The notes under the pieces are model-generated. The model saw only the letters and a program-made list of their open reading frames with translations, made no database searches and was not told the origin of the DNA. Positions 12,840 to 24,299 of a stretch of 64,000 nt of DNA are shown piece by piece. The DNA lies in NCBI GenBank assembly GCA_948567375.1, contig OX419758.1:61571001-61635000 (forward strand), given 5' to 3'. The position numbers and the translations under genes are program-made. Origin of the DNA: Lunularia cruciata. Taxonomy: Eukaryota; Streptophyta; Marchantiopsida; Lunulariales; Lunulariaceae. Numbering within the stretch: position 1 is the first letter of the stretch; the number at the start of each line of letters is the position of its first letter.

Positions 12840-13640
12840 TCTTGTTTGCACGGGGTTTAAATATTTGGTGCATTAGTGCTAGTTCAACAATTGCTTTTAT
12901 TGATAGAGTCATGATAGCTATATTAGATGTGATGAGGAGTCAAGTTGCTTGGCCCAAGCTCGAGGAGAGAAGGAGGATATCTAATGTTTTTGCACACAAA
13001 GTTTTCATGGGTGTGTTGGTTTGGTAGATGGAATATTGTTTCCTCTTGCAACTTGACCAATAGTGGACGAGGAAATATATTTCAGCCGCAAGGGTTTATA
13101 TTCTATAAATGGCCAAGTGATTTGTGATGATAAAAGGAGAACTATACATTTTTCTTGATGTATGTGTTGTTTTGTTAGGTATTTTTTCAATGCATTGGTT
13201 ATACTCTTTGTATAGTTTACTAAAAGTATAAGTTGATTTGTTTATTTGCAAGACTGCCAAGATCATGTCATGACATGACTTGTTTGAAAAAATCATCACT
13301 ATGGAATAATTTGAACCAGAGAGGGAGTTGTCATACTTTTGAGGCAAAGGAGTACCTTTTAGGTGAATTGGGTTATGTGCCCATGCATCACCTAGTCCTC
13401 GCTTTCAAGCAAGCCCAATTAGAGGACAACCAAAATTTTAATAAATATTTGGCAAAGGCAAGAGTGATAAATGAGCATTATATAGGAGTATTGAAAGCTA
13501 GATGACATTCTCTTAGTGAGTTAAGAGTGCAACTCAAAGACAATAGTAGAAATGCTTATCTGTTAAAGTGGGTGTATGTGTGTATTATTTTACATAATTT
13601 CTTAATCAATAGGTGAGACCTTTGGTCAGATGACAATGGT
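12840..13640 (+). pseudogene. PIF/Harbinger transposase (DDE_Tnp_4), broken, 5' part
   Basis: Reading across frames gives the expected order of a Harbinger nuclease: SASSTIAFIDRVMIAILD and WPKLEERRRISNVFA (12842-13000); then GLVDGILFPLAT with the first catalytic Asp, YFSRKGLYSINGQ and CDDKRRTIHF (13018-13146); then PRSCHD with the second Asp (about 13256); then KEYLLGELGYVP; then RVINEHYIGVLKAR with the catalytic Glu (about 13462); and WVYVCIILHNFL. All three acidic residues are visible. A frameshift near 13010, an in-frame stop after LAT and stops after LKAR show that it is dead. The gap between IHF and PRSCHD may be an intron ending at TATTTGCAAG. The gene is cut at 13640 by the gypsy element. 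Confidence 0.8.
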
Positions 13641-13744
13641 TGTAAAAGACCAAGACTGAGAAGAGAAATAAGAGAATGGAAGCTCACATTGGGACATTGG
13701 AATGAAAGAAAACTCCAAATGCCTAGCATGAGCTTTGGCTTTGG

Positions 13745-13752
13745 TATTTATA
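13745..13752 (-). promoter_or_regulatory. TATA box of the gypsy LTR
   Basis: TATAAATA on the minus strand. The equivalent motif in the other LTR is at 18868-18875. It lies in the downstream third of the LTR, where the U3/R boundary is expected. Confidence 0.6.
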
Positions 13753-13900
13753 GGTAGCATACGAGGCCCTTGAAAAGCTTCTCAAGAAGCTTTCTTGAGC
13801 CGCTTTCTTAGAGTGCAAGCCAAGTTAACCAGGAAACTTCTTAAGAAGCTTCCTTCTAGAAGTTGTCTACTTGGCGTGCAAGCTAAGCTGGTTAGAAGCT

Positions 13901-13913
13901 TTCTAGAACCTTC
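13901..13913. promoter_or_regulatory. Heat-shock-element-like array 1 in LTR U3
   Basis: TTCTAGAACCTTC fits TTCnnGAAnnTTC, the three-unit heat-shock factor site. Further TTCTAGAA dimers lie at 13915-13922 and 13854-13861. The sites are upstream of the TATA box in element orientation. Function is inferred from the motif only. Confidence 0.45.
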
Positions 13914-13972
13914 CTTCTAGAAGCTACTTACTTGAGGTGCAAGCTAAGCTAGCCAACAAGCTTCCTAGATAC

Positions 13973-13985
13973 TTCTAGAATATTC
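13973..13985. promoter_or_regulatory. Heat-shock-element-like array 2 in LTR U3
   Basis: TTCTAGAATATTC is a perfect TTCnnGAAnnTTC. In the other LTR the first unit is changed (TTT), while GAATATTC is kept. Confidence 0.45.
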
Positions 13986-14069
13986 TAGACTAATTTTTCC
14001 TATTTTCTACTTCGTTAGCCCTATTAACTTCGTCGCTAAACTCCACATTGTTACATATTCCCCCATTGC

Positions 14070-17000
14070 TAGTTGGTGACGTCCTCGTCGCCAGTGAAGC
14101 TTCAAACTCCTGGATGGCTATCTATGCATTTGGGAGGTGAGAAAGAGGTTCACATGTGACACCATGAAGGGGATACCCTTTCCAAAGGACCTTGTACTCC
14201 ATATGTTGTTGATGGCCTTATTGAATATGGTGACGCGCAAGGATATGATCAACTTTGTACTCCTCATGATCATTGATAAGGATTGGAAGAGTGGGAGGTT
14301 GGACTTGAGAGGAAAAGGAAGAGAGGTTAGGAACAAAAGGTTTCAACTTGGAAACATGAAAGACAGGATGGATATGTATATGACAAGGCAAAACAAGTTG
14401 ATAAGCAATAGGAGAGACAATTTGGGTGACATCAAAAGGTCCTATCAATTAGGGGTAATTTTATGAACTTGGGTATCAAGGGAGAGAGGGAGGTTACTGG
14501 AGGATAAAATGACTTTATCACCGACTTCAAAGGTGAGATCACGACAATGGTGGTCCACATATTGTTTTTGACAATTCTGAGCAACAAGGAGGTGAGATTT
14601 GGCTTGTTGGAGAGATTGGGATATAGTGGTCAAGAATGTTGAAGTATGAGGAACCTGAGATGTAGGAGGAGCAAGAAGAGAATTTGGAACAAGTGGATAT
14701 TGGCCAAAATTGAGAGAGAAAGTAGAAAATCTGGTGCTTGCTTATTTGGAATTGTTGTAGGCAAATTTTGCAACTGCAAGACATTCATCCCAATTGGTAT
14801 GGTGGACATTGACGAAGGCACACAACATATCTTCCAATGTACAATTTTCACGTTTGGTTTGTCCATCAATTTGAGGATGATTGGTTGTGGATAAAGCAAG
14901 CTTGGTGCCGATTATATGGAAGAGTGCTTGCCAAAACTTCTTGTTAAATCAAAGATCGTGGTTGGAGATGAGTACACGTGGCATCTCATGATGCTTGAAG
15001 ACATTGTAAAAGTAGATTTGCACTAAGATTGGAGCATCCACAATATCATAGGTTGGTACCAAGTGGATTCATTTACTAAGCTTATCTACAAACACCACAA
15101 TTGTTGTGTGTTCTTGCTTTGTCTTGGGCAAGGATGTGATGAGATCTAAGCTCACATGTTCCTATTGAGCAAATGGAATAGAAGGTGGTTGAAAGAGTCT
15201 ACTCGGCTTCTGGTTGCTGGCCTTGTTGCATTGGCAATCTCACATGATTGGACAAATTCTCAAATATCTTGTGTCATGTTGGGCCACCATCATTGGTGTT
15301 GGAGGGTACCCAAGGTCTTATCTACACCCATGTGACCAACTATGGGTAAATCATGGGCTTCTTGAAGGCACACAAGTTGAAGATCACCTTTGACTGGAAC
15401 CTAGATCCGATCCTCATGGAATAGAAGGCCCTCCTTGATGGAGAAGGTGTTGTACTCCTCGTCATATGCTGTAAGATGACCATGTACCATTTGGAAGAAG
15501 GGATCTTGTTGTAGAGCTGATTGAAACTCATTTTGGACCTTGGAGTCAATTGACACTGTCGTAATTGCCATTGTGATGAGAGGAAGAGATTTCAAATCAG
15601 GAGGTTATGATAAAGCATCAATGATGATGTGGAACTGACCTAGTTTGTACTCAAGTTTGATGTCAAACAATTGTAGTTGTTCCTCCTATCAATGATGTTG
15701 ACTCTTCATGTGTTCCAAGTGTAAGGTCTGCAACAATGGTTTATGGTCAATTTGCATGATCACTTGTTTCCCCAAGAGATAATGCGTCCATACCTTGGTG
15801 ACATATACCATTGCAAGTTGTTCTCAATCTCAAGCAAAGTAGTTTCTTTTAGCCATATTGAGTTGACAAGACACAAAAGCAATGGGATGTAGTCCATTTG
15901 GGAATTCCTATGCAACACGGCTCTAATTGCAAAGTTAGAAGCATCAAAATCAACCACATAGGGTAGCTGAGGATCATATGGTTGAAGAATGGGCCTTGAA
16001 TACACCATATGTTTCAACTTCTAGAATGCTTCTTTGTGCTTGGTGGTCCATTGGAAGCTCAAGTCCTTCTCCAAGAGGTCAATCAATGGTGCAGCCACAT
16101 GAGCATAATAATGGATGAACCATCGGTAAAAACTGGCCAATCCATTAAATGCCCATACTTCTATAGCATCCTTTGGAGTAGGTCAATCAGTAATGGCTTT
16201 GATTTTCTCCTCTTCCATCTTGATCCCCTCCGATGAGATCTTGTGCCCCAAGAAGTTAACTTCCTTTTGCCAAAAGGCACACTTTGACTTCTTGCAGTAA
16301 CATTTCTATTGTCGTAGTCATCTTAGGACTTCTCACACATGATTCACATGTTCTGCCTCTATCTTGCTATAGATTAAGATATCATCCAAGAACACCACCA
16401 TGTACCAATCCAATAGTCTATCCAATACCCAATGCATCTGATCCATGAAGACTGTTGGAGCATTAGTGAGCACAAAAGGTAGAACTCTCCACTCAAAATG
16501 CCCATACCTTGTGTAGAAGACCATCTTTTGCACATCTTCCCTATCAATGGAGATTTTCCAATAGTCACTTCAAAGATCTAGCTTGGAAAAGTATCATGTG
16601 CTACTCAATCGATCAAGCAAGTCATCAATCCGAGGCAAGGGATATGCATTCGTCACTGTTTGGTTATTGAGCCCACAATAATCAATACAAAAATGAAGTC
16701 CTCCATCCTTCTTTGGAACAAATAGTATTAGTGCTCCCCAAAGAGAGGTACTATGTTGTATGAAGTCCTTCTCTAATAAATCTGTAAGTGTTGTTCGCAA
16801 CTCCTCCAATTCCTTTGGTGAGATTCAAGAGATTGGTCTACTCACTAGAGTACTCCTTGGCAATAACTCAATCTTGAAGGGCATACCAAGATCAGAGAGT
16901 AATCCCTTCGGTAGATAATCCAAAAACTCCTGAACTATCTGATCAACTATTGCTTGTTGAGGCTCTTGGCTCTCCTCAAATTATCCTTGTGCAATCGGCT

Positions 17001-17560
17001 TAATCCACACCACAAAAATAGACTTATTTTCCTCCAAAGCTTGCTCTATGGTTGCTTCACTAACAAAATCCCATCTTAAGGCTCCTCTCTCTTCAAGGCA
17101 TGCTCTATGGCTACCTTCCCAACAAACTTCCCATCTTGGGACTGACTATTCTTAGGTGTCTTACTCAAAAGTGCCAGACAACCTAATCGGAAATTCATAC
17201 CTTGGTGTTGTATTGGAACTTGTCATTGGGTCCAATCAAATTGAACCTTATGACGTTCAAGCCAAGGTAGTTCTAGAATGATATCACAATGTAGAGGTGC
17301 GACTACAAACCTCATACACTCCAAATACTCCTTCCCAATCTTAAAAGTAACAAGATGTGAGGTACGGAATGTGAGGCACCTTTTCTACCATCCACCATCA
17401 TCAATCTACTCTCAATCACTGGCTTGATAGGAATACCCAGTTCCTATGCTACTTGCATAGACATGCAATTCTTTGAACTTCCAAAATCAACCAAAATCCT
17501 ATAACCCCAATTAGATATTATACCTTGCAAGTGAAGCAAACTTGCATAGGTCGAGCCTCA
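14070..17560 (-). pseudogene. gypsy pol polyprotein remnant (protease, RT, RNase H, integrase, chromodomain)
   Basis: Read from high to low coordinates. Protease: near 17.5 kb, LVDFGSSKNC stands where LIDSGASHNF is usual, so the Asp-Ser/Thr-Gly active triad is altered to DFG. Reverse transcriptase: 16809-16594 gives [19 protein letters not shown], then [14 protein letters not shown] and LNNQTV; 16533-16333 gives VFMDQMHWVL and the catalytic FLDDILIYS. RNase H: 16017-15760 with PYVVDFDASNFAIRAVL. Integrase remnants span about 15.4-14.5 kb in broken frames. C-terminus: near 14.4-14.2 kb, VFHVSKLKPF and then the chromodomain DHEEYKVDHIL. Many stops and frameshifts prevent expression of a full polyprotein. 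Confidence 0.85.
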
Positions 17561-18750
17561 ATCCCATTAGAACTAATCAAACTCCCAATAGGCAGCTTGA
17601 AATCTCCTACTAGGATTCCTTGTTTTCCTGATCATTCTGTTCCACAAACTCCATCTGGGCAACTTGTCAAGATCACCCACTCCTAAGTGGACATTCAGCA
17701 ATGTGATGTATTACCTCCATTTTGTTGCAATCTTTCTCTATCTACTGTACCAAGTGGTCCCTATTTGATAACATCAATATCCATTGGTGCTGGTTCTTCC
17801 ACCCGTGCGTAGTGTACTGGTAAGCTTTGTGTAAGTCGAGGTCAAGACCAAGTTGTTGCAACCAAGGAATCAAAGTGCTTAGTCAATTGCATGGCTTCTT
17901 TTATGTTTTGTGGTTCTTGCATGGTCACCTCCAATTTGGTTCGTGACTTCAATCCCCATATAAATTGATCTAGAACTTCACTTTCTTGTATATCTAGGAT
18001 TTACAAGATGATGTTTCAAAATTGTGTGATATAGCTCCTTATTGAGCAAATTTGTTTCAACTCCGCCAACTTATCTCATGTAGCTCGGGTGGCATTTATA
18101 GTTTGAAATTGACCAAGTATTGTATACTTGAATTCTACTCATATCAAAATTGGTACAACAATCTGTCATTTAGCTCGCTCCACTTGGAATCACCACCAAA
18201 GTTTTTCCATACCATCCAATTGGCTAGAAGTCAAGAGAATCTATTTCCATTCATCTTGAAGATTGGTGGATTCAAAGTAACGTTTGCAGTCAAACAAAAA
18301 ATTATCCGTTATGCATGGAAGATTCTTGCCTTCAAACACCTTGGGTTTTGGAAATCAAATGTGATATTCTCCATCTCGAATTGGCACTTTCTCTACATGT
18401 TCTCATTGTTGATGGTCTTGTTCATCTAACAATCAAGTAAAGTGCTTGATTTGTTGTTGCATTGCAAGGATAACGTCCGGTATTGCCGCCATAGCTACTA
18501 CTCTATCCCACTCCTCCTAATTTATCTAATTGATTAATGCATAGATGCAACATATCCACCATTCTCCATAAGTTACAACCGGAAGTATCAAGGGTTCCTC
18601 AAACAAGGTGATCATATACAAAAAATCCTGCCCAAAGCAAGTGATGATGAATTGTGTGAAATGATACTTGGATAATATCTGGACATGAAAATCCCAATGG
18701 TTTGGCGGCAGTGGATTTGGTGGTCCATAAATCCCATCTATCCCATTCCT
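17561..18750 (-). pseudogene. gypsy gag region, degenerate
   Basis: Lies between the PBS and the protease and is broken by stops on the minus strand. The position is that of gag. No intact zinc knuckle was confirmed by eye. The plus-strand open frame here (18052-18429) is a shadow. Confidence 0.5.
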
Positions 18751-18751
18751 A

Positions 18752-18762
18752 CTTTGATACCA
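18752..18762 (-). other. Primer-binding site (initiator tRNA-Met)
   Basis: TGGTATCAAAG on the minus strand, one base inside the 5' LTR. TGGTATCAGAG is the usual plant sequence complementary to the 3' end of initiator tRNA-Met. Confidence 0.85.
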
Positions 18763-18763
18763 A

Positions 18764-19177
18764 TGTAAAAGACCAAGACCGAGGAGAGAAATAGGAGAAT
18801 GGAAGCTCACAATGGGACGTTGGAATGAAAAAAAACTCCAAATGCCTAGCATGAGCTTTGGCTTTGATATTTATAGGTAGCATACAAGGCCCTTGAGAAG
18901 CTTCTCAAGAAGCTTCCTCGAGCCGCTTTCCTAGAGTGCAAGCCAAGTTAACCAAGAAGCTTCTCAAGAAGCTTCCTTCAAGAAATCACCTACTTAGGCA
19001 TGCAAGCTAAGCTAGTTGGAAGCTTTTGACAAGCTACTTACTTGAGATGCAAGCTAAGCTAGCTGAGAAACTTCCCAAGAAGCTTCCTAGATACTTTCGG
19101 AATATTCTAGGCTAATTTTTCTTATTTCCTACTTTGTTAGCCCTACTAACTTTGTTGCTAAACTCCATATTGTTACA
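18764..19177 (-). repeat. 5' LTR of the gypsy element
   Basis: 414 bp, aligned end to end with the 3' LTR. It has lost part of the heat-shock-like array (a small deletion near 19.03 kb) but keeps the TATA box at 18868-18875. Confidence 0.93.
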
Positions 19178-19320
19178 ATGGAGGATTTACAGAGAAAATA
19201 GAAATAGATTAAAAAATGTCTTTTCATGGTATAGAACTTGGTAGAGAAGAAAGTAGATCAAGGGTGATGCAACATTGCCTTGATTATCATAATGATGATA
19301 TACTCAATTGAGTGAATTTC
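19178..19320 (+). pseudogene. PIF/Harbinger transposase, 3' tail after the gypsy insertion
   Basis: Begins with the target-site copy ATGGA. It is the probable continuation of the coding sequence cut at 13640 (LWSDDNG on the left side; acidic and lysine-rich residues on the right). The reading is short and broken, so this rests mainly on position. Confidence 0.45.
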
Positions 19321-19943
19321 CACATAATAAATTATTTATTTTTCAATTCCTCATCTCATATTCCATACTCTTGTAACTTAAACCATGAGTCTCTAACTTA
19401 GACCATAAATGTATCTTTATGTAATATTGGAATAAGAATTTTGTATGATGCAAAAATAATTCTCAGGAGCTTAACCTATACATTTGTAGTGCCCGAGCTA
19501 ACACTTACATGGTGTGGTGTGGTGCTGGGCAAGTTCACACTTCAAAGTAGCTATATGTTGTTGGGAAAAAAATTCAAGTGGCTCCATGACTCTGGTAGAT
19601 GCATTGCGATTGCGCTTGTACATGCTCATGGCCGCTCTTTAACTTGCAAATTTTTTTCTTTGCGCCAATCGATGCCCGTGAGATGCCACACAATGGCACT
19701 CGTTGACGTTGGAAGACGTTGGAGACCGGCCTCTTACTGAAAAGATTATTGCACCCATTGGTGCCAAGTGGCACTGGTAAGCATTGTGCAATAATTGTAA
19801 TGCTTGGGTGCGCTTGTTGGCAAGGTGGAGTGCGGCATGTTACCGCTCAAGATTTCAATTCTTTTGTCTTGAAAATTGATTTTTCCACCAAATGTGCACA
19901 TTTTGGAAGTTTGGATAGTCAAACTTTCTTTCCAGTGTGGGGC

Positions 19944-19950
19944 TATATAA
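19944..19950 (+). promoter_or_regulatory. TATA box in LTR-like sequence
   Basis: GGCTATATAAAACTTC, a strong plant TATA context, lies downstream of a U3-like region and upstream of a leader without long ORFs. Confidence 0.45.
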
Positions 19951-21220
19951 AACTTCAGATTTGAACATAAGTCATTTTTTGAGTGTGTCATTTTGCAAAT
20001 GTGTGGGTGTGAGGTGTTTGGGAGTCACTTTGCTGATGGTGTGGGAAGGAGTCATTTTGTTGTGTGGGATGTGTTTGAAGGGTGCAAACTTGAAAGAGGG
20101 AAACTCAAAGGAGGCAGGCAAACTTGAAGGAGGCAAGAAAACTAGGAAGGCAAAAAAACTCATTGTTGAAGGAAAGAGTTGGAAAAATTCAGAATTTGAG
20201 AAGAAGAGAGCATTCAAGATTCCAGATAAAGAGCAAGAGAAGGAGATTCAAGAGAAAGAGTAGGAGAGAAAGAGAGCATTTAAGAGATAGAGGAGAGATT
20301 TTCTAGGAAAGCAGACTAAATTTGAACATGGCAGAAATTTGGGGATATGGAAAGATAGTTGACTGGCTTGGCATGAGAAATACTCAGGAAGGGGATTGGC
20401 TCATAGCCTTTCATACCATTCAACATCCAGCAAATTTCATCAAGTGGTGTTGGCTAGACAAACATCAGATTTGAACTATTGTCTCCAAAATTTAGGAGGT
20501 CGATCTAGACATAATTGGATGCAAAATTACACTTGGACTTCACTACCCACGTCCAGAGGTATTATTTCAAACCTTCTCAATTGTTTTCTTTTCATTTCTC
20601 TCTACTTTCACACTTTTTTACAAGTCAAGATTGTGATTTGTGCATGTTAGGCCTCAAAATTGTTAGTGCCTCCTAGCACCTCCCATCATTCCCCAACGTC
20701 CCCTAGTGCCATCAGACACCGACCCTTAACCCTAAACTCTTTGCATGAGCGCCTTCTAGCAATTCCAAGCATCACCCAATGGCATCTAGTGGCCCTTTCC
20801 AAAAATAACTGTCCTGTAGTGCCTACCAGTGCTGCTAGGCCCTTGGGTGCATTGACGGGAAACAATGTGCATTGATGGGCAGTGTCGGGTGACCTCCTAG
20901 TGCCTTGAGCGGTGGGATTGTCCTAGCACGCCTTCAGGCGTCTCCAAGCGCCGCCCCGTGAGGAGGAATTGTCCGTGCGTGCCTTTGGGCATCCTCAAGC
21001 AGCTCCCCAAGGCGGTAACAAGTGGCCACTAGTGGCATTCAATGCTTTTTTCCTGTCCAGGGGCAGCTTTGGGCGGTGGAGAGCGGCACCTAGTGACTTG
21101 AGTCTATGTCATTGAGGTTTAAGTCAATTTTCTTGGTGTGTTTTGTAGGTCCTTCCATGTACAAAGTTTGTGAGTTCATGGGACAAGGTCTCTTGCACAG
21201 GTTTGGTAAGAGGGAGATAG

Positions 21221-21787
21221 TTGCAATTGACCACTGATATAGTTAGAGATGCACTTGCCATGCCAAAGGAGAGGACACCAAGACGGAAGATAGTTCCTTA
21301 CATAGCAGTTTCAGATTGGTTTCCAAAAAAGGACAGGGTTGCAAAAAGATATCTTGCAAGGCGGTGTGTGTATCCTTTATTTAGAGCTTTCTTCCAATTG
21401 ATGGGTGCACTTGTTGCACCCACTATTAGGCCCAAGATTGTACATGGGCATTTGGTACTCAACACCAAAACCAAGTTCAGGAGATTTGGTGTGCAGGATT
21501 ATGATTGGAGAGAGTTAGCATTTAGAGCTATCATTGCATAGGTGGGGAGTTTGCAAAGCCAATTGAGTAGTCCTAAGGGGTGCAAGTTCAAGGTCACCTT
21601 CCTTGGGCAGATACTCACTCATCTCTTTGTAAAGAGAGGTTTCATTCCAGAGGAGGACGTGATGTACCTAAGTGATGGAAAAGAGGAGATTATACACAAG
21701 GGAGAGCATGATGATGATCATGAGGATGCAAATAGCTCGGATGAGGATGAGACTACTGATGATGGGGAAGATGAGGATGGTGAATGA
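21221..21787 (+). pseudogene. Retroelement-associated protein of unknown family, one in-frame stop
   Basis: 106 codons, a stop at 21539-21541, then 81 more codons in the same frame. The N-terminal half is basic and aromatic (KIVPYIAVSDWFPKKDRVAK; FRRFGVQDYDWRELAFRA). The C-terminal half ends in a long Asp/Glu run, a frequent feature of nucleic-acid-binding or gag-like proteins. No motif lets me name it. The (TA)n microsatellite follows 23 bp after the stop. Confidence 0.35.
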
Positions 21788-21807
21788 TTGATTAGGTTTG
21801 AATTTTG

Positions 21808-21810
<3 letters not shown>

Positions 21811-21857
<47 letters not shown>
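21811..21857. repeat. (TA)n microsatellite
   Basis: About 23 uninterrupted TA units, long enough to be polymorphic. Confidence 0.95.
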
Positions 21858-21859
<2 letters not shown>

Positions 21860-22251
21860 ATATTTGTATGTTGGAAACATACAAAGTTCTCTTGTATATA
21901 CCATTACCGGATTTAATAAATGAGTTGATTTAAGAAGCTTTAATTAATGAACTTGTGAAATTGGTGTATTTCTGAAATTCTAATATAAATTTGTACTTGA
22001 TGGATGACTAAATTTACCACTTGTGAATAGGTGTTCAACAGATTTGTGTTGAGACACAACCCTTACCCTTTGTTAAGATAGCTCATTTTCCCTCTTCTTC
22101 TCCTTCACCACTTTCTTTGTCTATGGAGGGGGTTGGTGACCCCATGCATTTTAGAGTACCTTCACCTCCTTCTTGTTCAATTGACATCAGTCATATTTTA
22201 GATGATTGTGTTTGAGTGCTTGAGTATAGAGAGAGAAATCTCCTAAAGCGT

Positions 22252-22404
22252 AAGAGTAGATTGGAGAGTGTAGAGGAGAGTGAGAGATTAGTGCTTGAGC
22301 ACAAGAGTAGATTGGAGAGCGTAGAGGAGAGAGAGAGATTAGTGCTTGAGCACAAGAGTAGATTAGAGAGTGTAGAGGAGAGAGAGAGAGAGATTACTGC
22401 TAGA
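22252..22404 (+). repeat. 51-bp coding tandem repeat, three units (17-residue coiled coil)
   Basis: Units start at 22252, 22303 and 22354, exactly 51 bp apart, so the frame is kept. Each encodes close to HKSRLESVEERERLVLE, a highly charged helix with heptad-like spacing of Leu/Val. It sits in a plus-strand open frame that starts at about 22216 and ends at 22425. Confidence 0.85.
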
Positions 22405-23929
22405 GCAAGAGAGATTCCTTTGTGATCAAGAGGCTTTACTTGCTGCAAAGGAGGAGAGGCATCAGACCTTGCTTACTTCTGAGATGGAGAGAGAGCAAAG
22501 TTTAGCTAACTTGGACTTGAACATACTAGGTGCTCCTACCATGGCAGTCGGTTATAGGGTCCAATTACAAAATCAGGCACAAGAGTTAGCATATGCTATA
22601 GAGAGGTGCAAGAGTGCACATGTTTAGGTAGAGTAGAGTGAGAATAGTCTAGCTCAAATGAGGGCTCATGTGGCTTATCTTGGATCAAGACTCTATACTA
22701 TTGCTCGCCAGACCCATACTTGTCTTGAGATGCAGACCCAAACTTATGCCACCAATGTGTTACCTCATAGTGTGGGGACTCAAGGCACTCAAACTGAGTT
22801 TAGAGAGAGGATTTGTCTATCAAGAGAGTATATTCTATGTATCCTTTTCCCAGGCTTCTTACGGAAGAAGATTATTATTGTAGATGTTACTTGTTTGGCA
22901 TCATTATGGATTTGTGGTGCTATCAATTTTTGTGCATGGGAGAGCAAGACAACTAGGCATGATTGGTGCCCTCACACACAAGCCGGGCATGTAGGGTGTG
23001 TAGCCTGTCCTAGTGTTAGTCATTTCATCTAGTTCTATTTGCTACGCTTTGAGGTTATCTTGTGGATAGATCTTACTCCAGATGGAGTGGAGTGGTTGCT
23101 ATAGAGCATGTGGTAGTGGTCTGAACTCCCGGATGGAGTTCACACTAGGTCTCACCTCATGGCCTATTTGTGTTCTGTAGATATCCAACCAGATTCTGAG
23201 TTTAGAGGACTTAGAGTTAGATCATATGAGCATCTTACTTCATTAGGTTAACCTATAAATGATCTTTTGATCATAAATAGTTATGCACTCTCTTATTATA
23301 GGAACCATCCACAATGGTGCTATCCACCCTATCCACTTCTGTCCTTATAGGGTATAGAGAGCATCATATACTTGGTCATTTGACCCTTTGATGAGTGCTT
23401 TGGACAGATTTGTCCATGATGATAGGCCTGTTGTTAGTTGGGCAGAAGCGGAGTGGACATCAAGTAGACTTAGTTCTTATAGTAGTGACCCATATTCTCT
23501 TCTTGCTAGTGGTATCAAGTACCGAGACATGGATGAGAGCAAGTGGCCCCTATGGTGGTCATTGAGTCCATTTAGGATTCAACATCATGTATGCTGTCAT
23601 AGACTTGAGGATGCAGCAGTAGCACTTAGACACCAGGGTGCATCTCCCTCTTCTTCTTCACCTCCTCCTCTACCATAGTCACACATTTAGGTTTTATTGG
23701 ATCCCCATTTATATACATTTTTTTGTTCATTTATCCCCATATATACATTTATCTTTTATACTCATATATATTTTAGTTTACACTTGTGAAATTCTCATAA
23801 TTTTGTTTAACTCTCATATTTTCATGTGCTATATACTCAATTGTGCCTTTTGCATCAAACTGGACATCACCTACTACCTATGTGTGCCACGCACATCATG
23901 AATCACCACATTAACCCAATATGAGCATC

Positions 23930-24075
23930 CCTTAGTGCCAACAAGCGTCTACACGCATTGACAAGCGCCACCCATTAAACCCAAGTGCCTACAAGCACCT
24001 ACCACCATTTACAAGTGCCTACAAGCATAGTCAAGCACCAAGGAGCACCTACAAGTGCCAACAAGTGGCTCTGGC
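23930..24075 (+). repeat. Short-word repeat block (AAGTGCCTACAAGCACC)
   Basis: Variants of AAGTGCCTACAAGCACCTAC recur about seven times. Similar GTGCC/GCACC words occur at 20660-21070, suggesting both belong to the same element. Confidence 0.55.
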
Positions 24076-24299
24076 TTTAATTTAACAAAATGTAGCATTG
24101 AGCGGTAGCAGAAAAGAGTTATGAGCTGCACTAAGCGGTAACTTGTGGCATCTTGGGCAGACTAGGTGCAGCAAAGAAAAAACATGGGAGGTAAAAACTA
24201 GGGACAAGCAACATTTATCAAGTTTCCATAATTCATCTTTATTATAATCATAATAAAGATTACATGTTGCTATCACTATCAGTAGAGTAGGATGGACGT

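Larger units (their letters stand above)
13641..14055 (-). repeat. 3' LTR of the gypsy element
   Basis: 415 bp. On the minus strand it starts TGTAACAATGTGGAG and ends CTTGGTCTTTTACA. It contains a TATA-like CTATAAATACC (TATAAATA at 13745-13752) preceded by a U3 rich in AGAAGCTTCT and TTCTAGAA palindromes. This copy keeps two three-unit heat-shock-element-like arrays, listed separately. Confidence 0.93.
13641..19177 (-). mobile_element. Ty3/gypsy chromovirus with both LTRs, inserted in the Harbinger element
   Basis: The element has LTRs at 13641-14055 and 18764-19177. A primer-binding site TGGTATCAAAG (minus, 18752-18762), complementary to initiator tRNA-Met, lies just inside the 5' LTR. A polypurine tract GCAATGGGGGAATA (minus, 14056-14069) lies just before the 3' LTR. 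LTR ends are TG...CA. The flanking five bases are ATGGT on the left and ATGGA on the right, a target-site duplication with one change. The internal region encodes gag-pol on the minus strand with many stops. The LTRs differ by roughly a tenth plus indels, so the insertion is old and the element is inactive. It splits the Harbinger pseudogene, so it is the younger of the two. Confidence 0.93.

Noticed and set aside
14137-14899. Plus-strand frames over the gypsy element (14137-14466, 14646-14894)
   Set aside because: Antisense to the pol/chromodomain coding strand, with no domains of their own.
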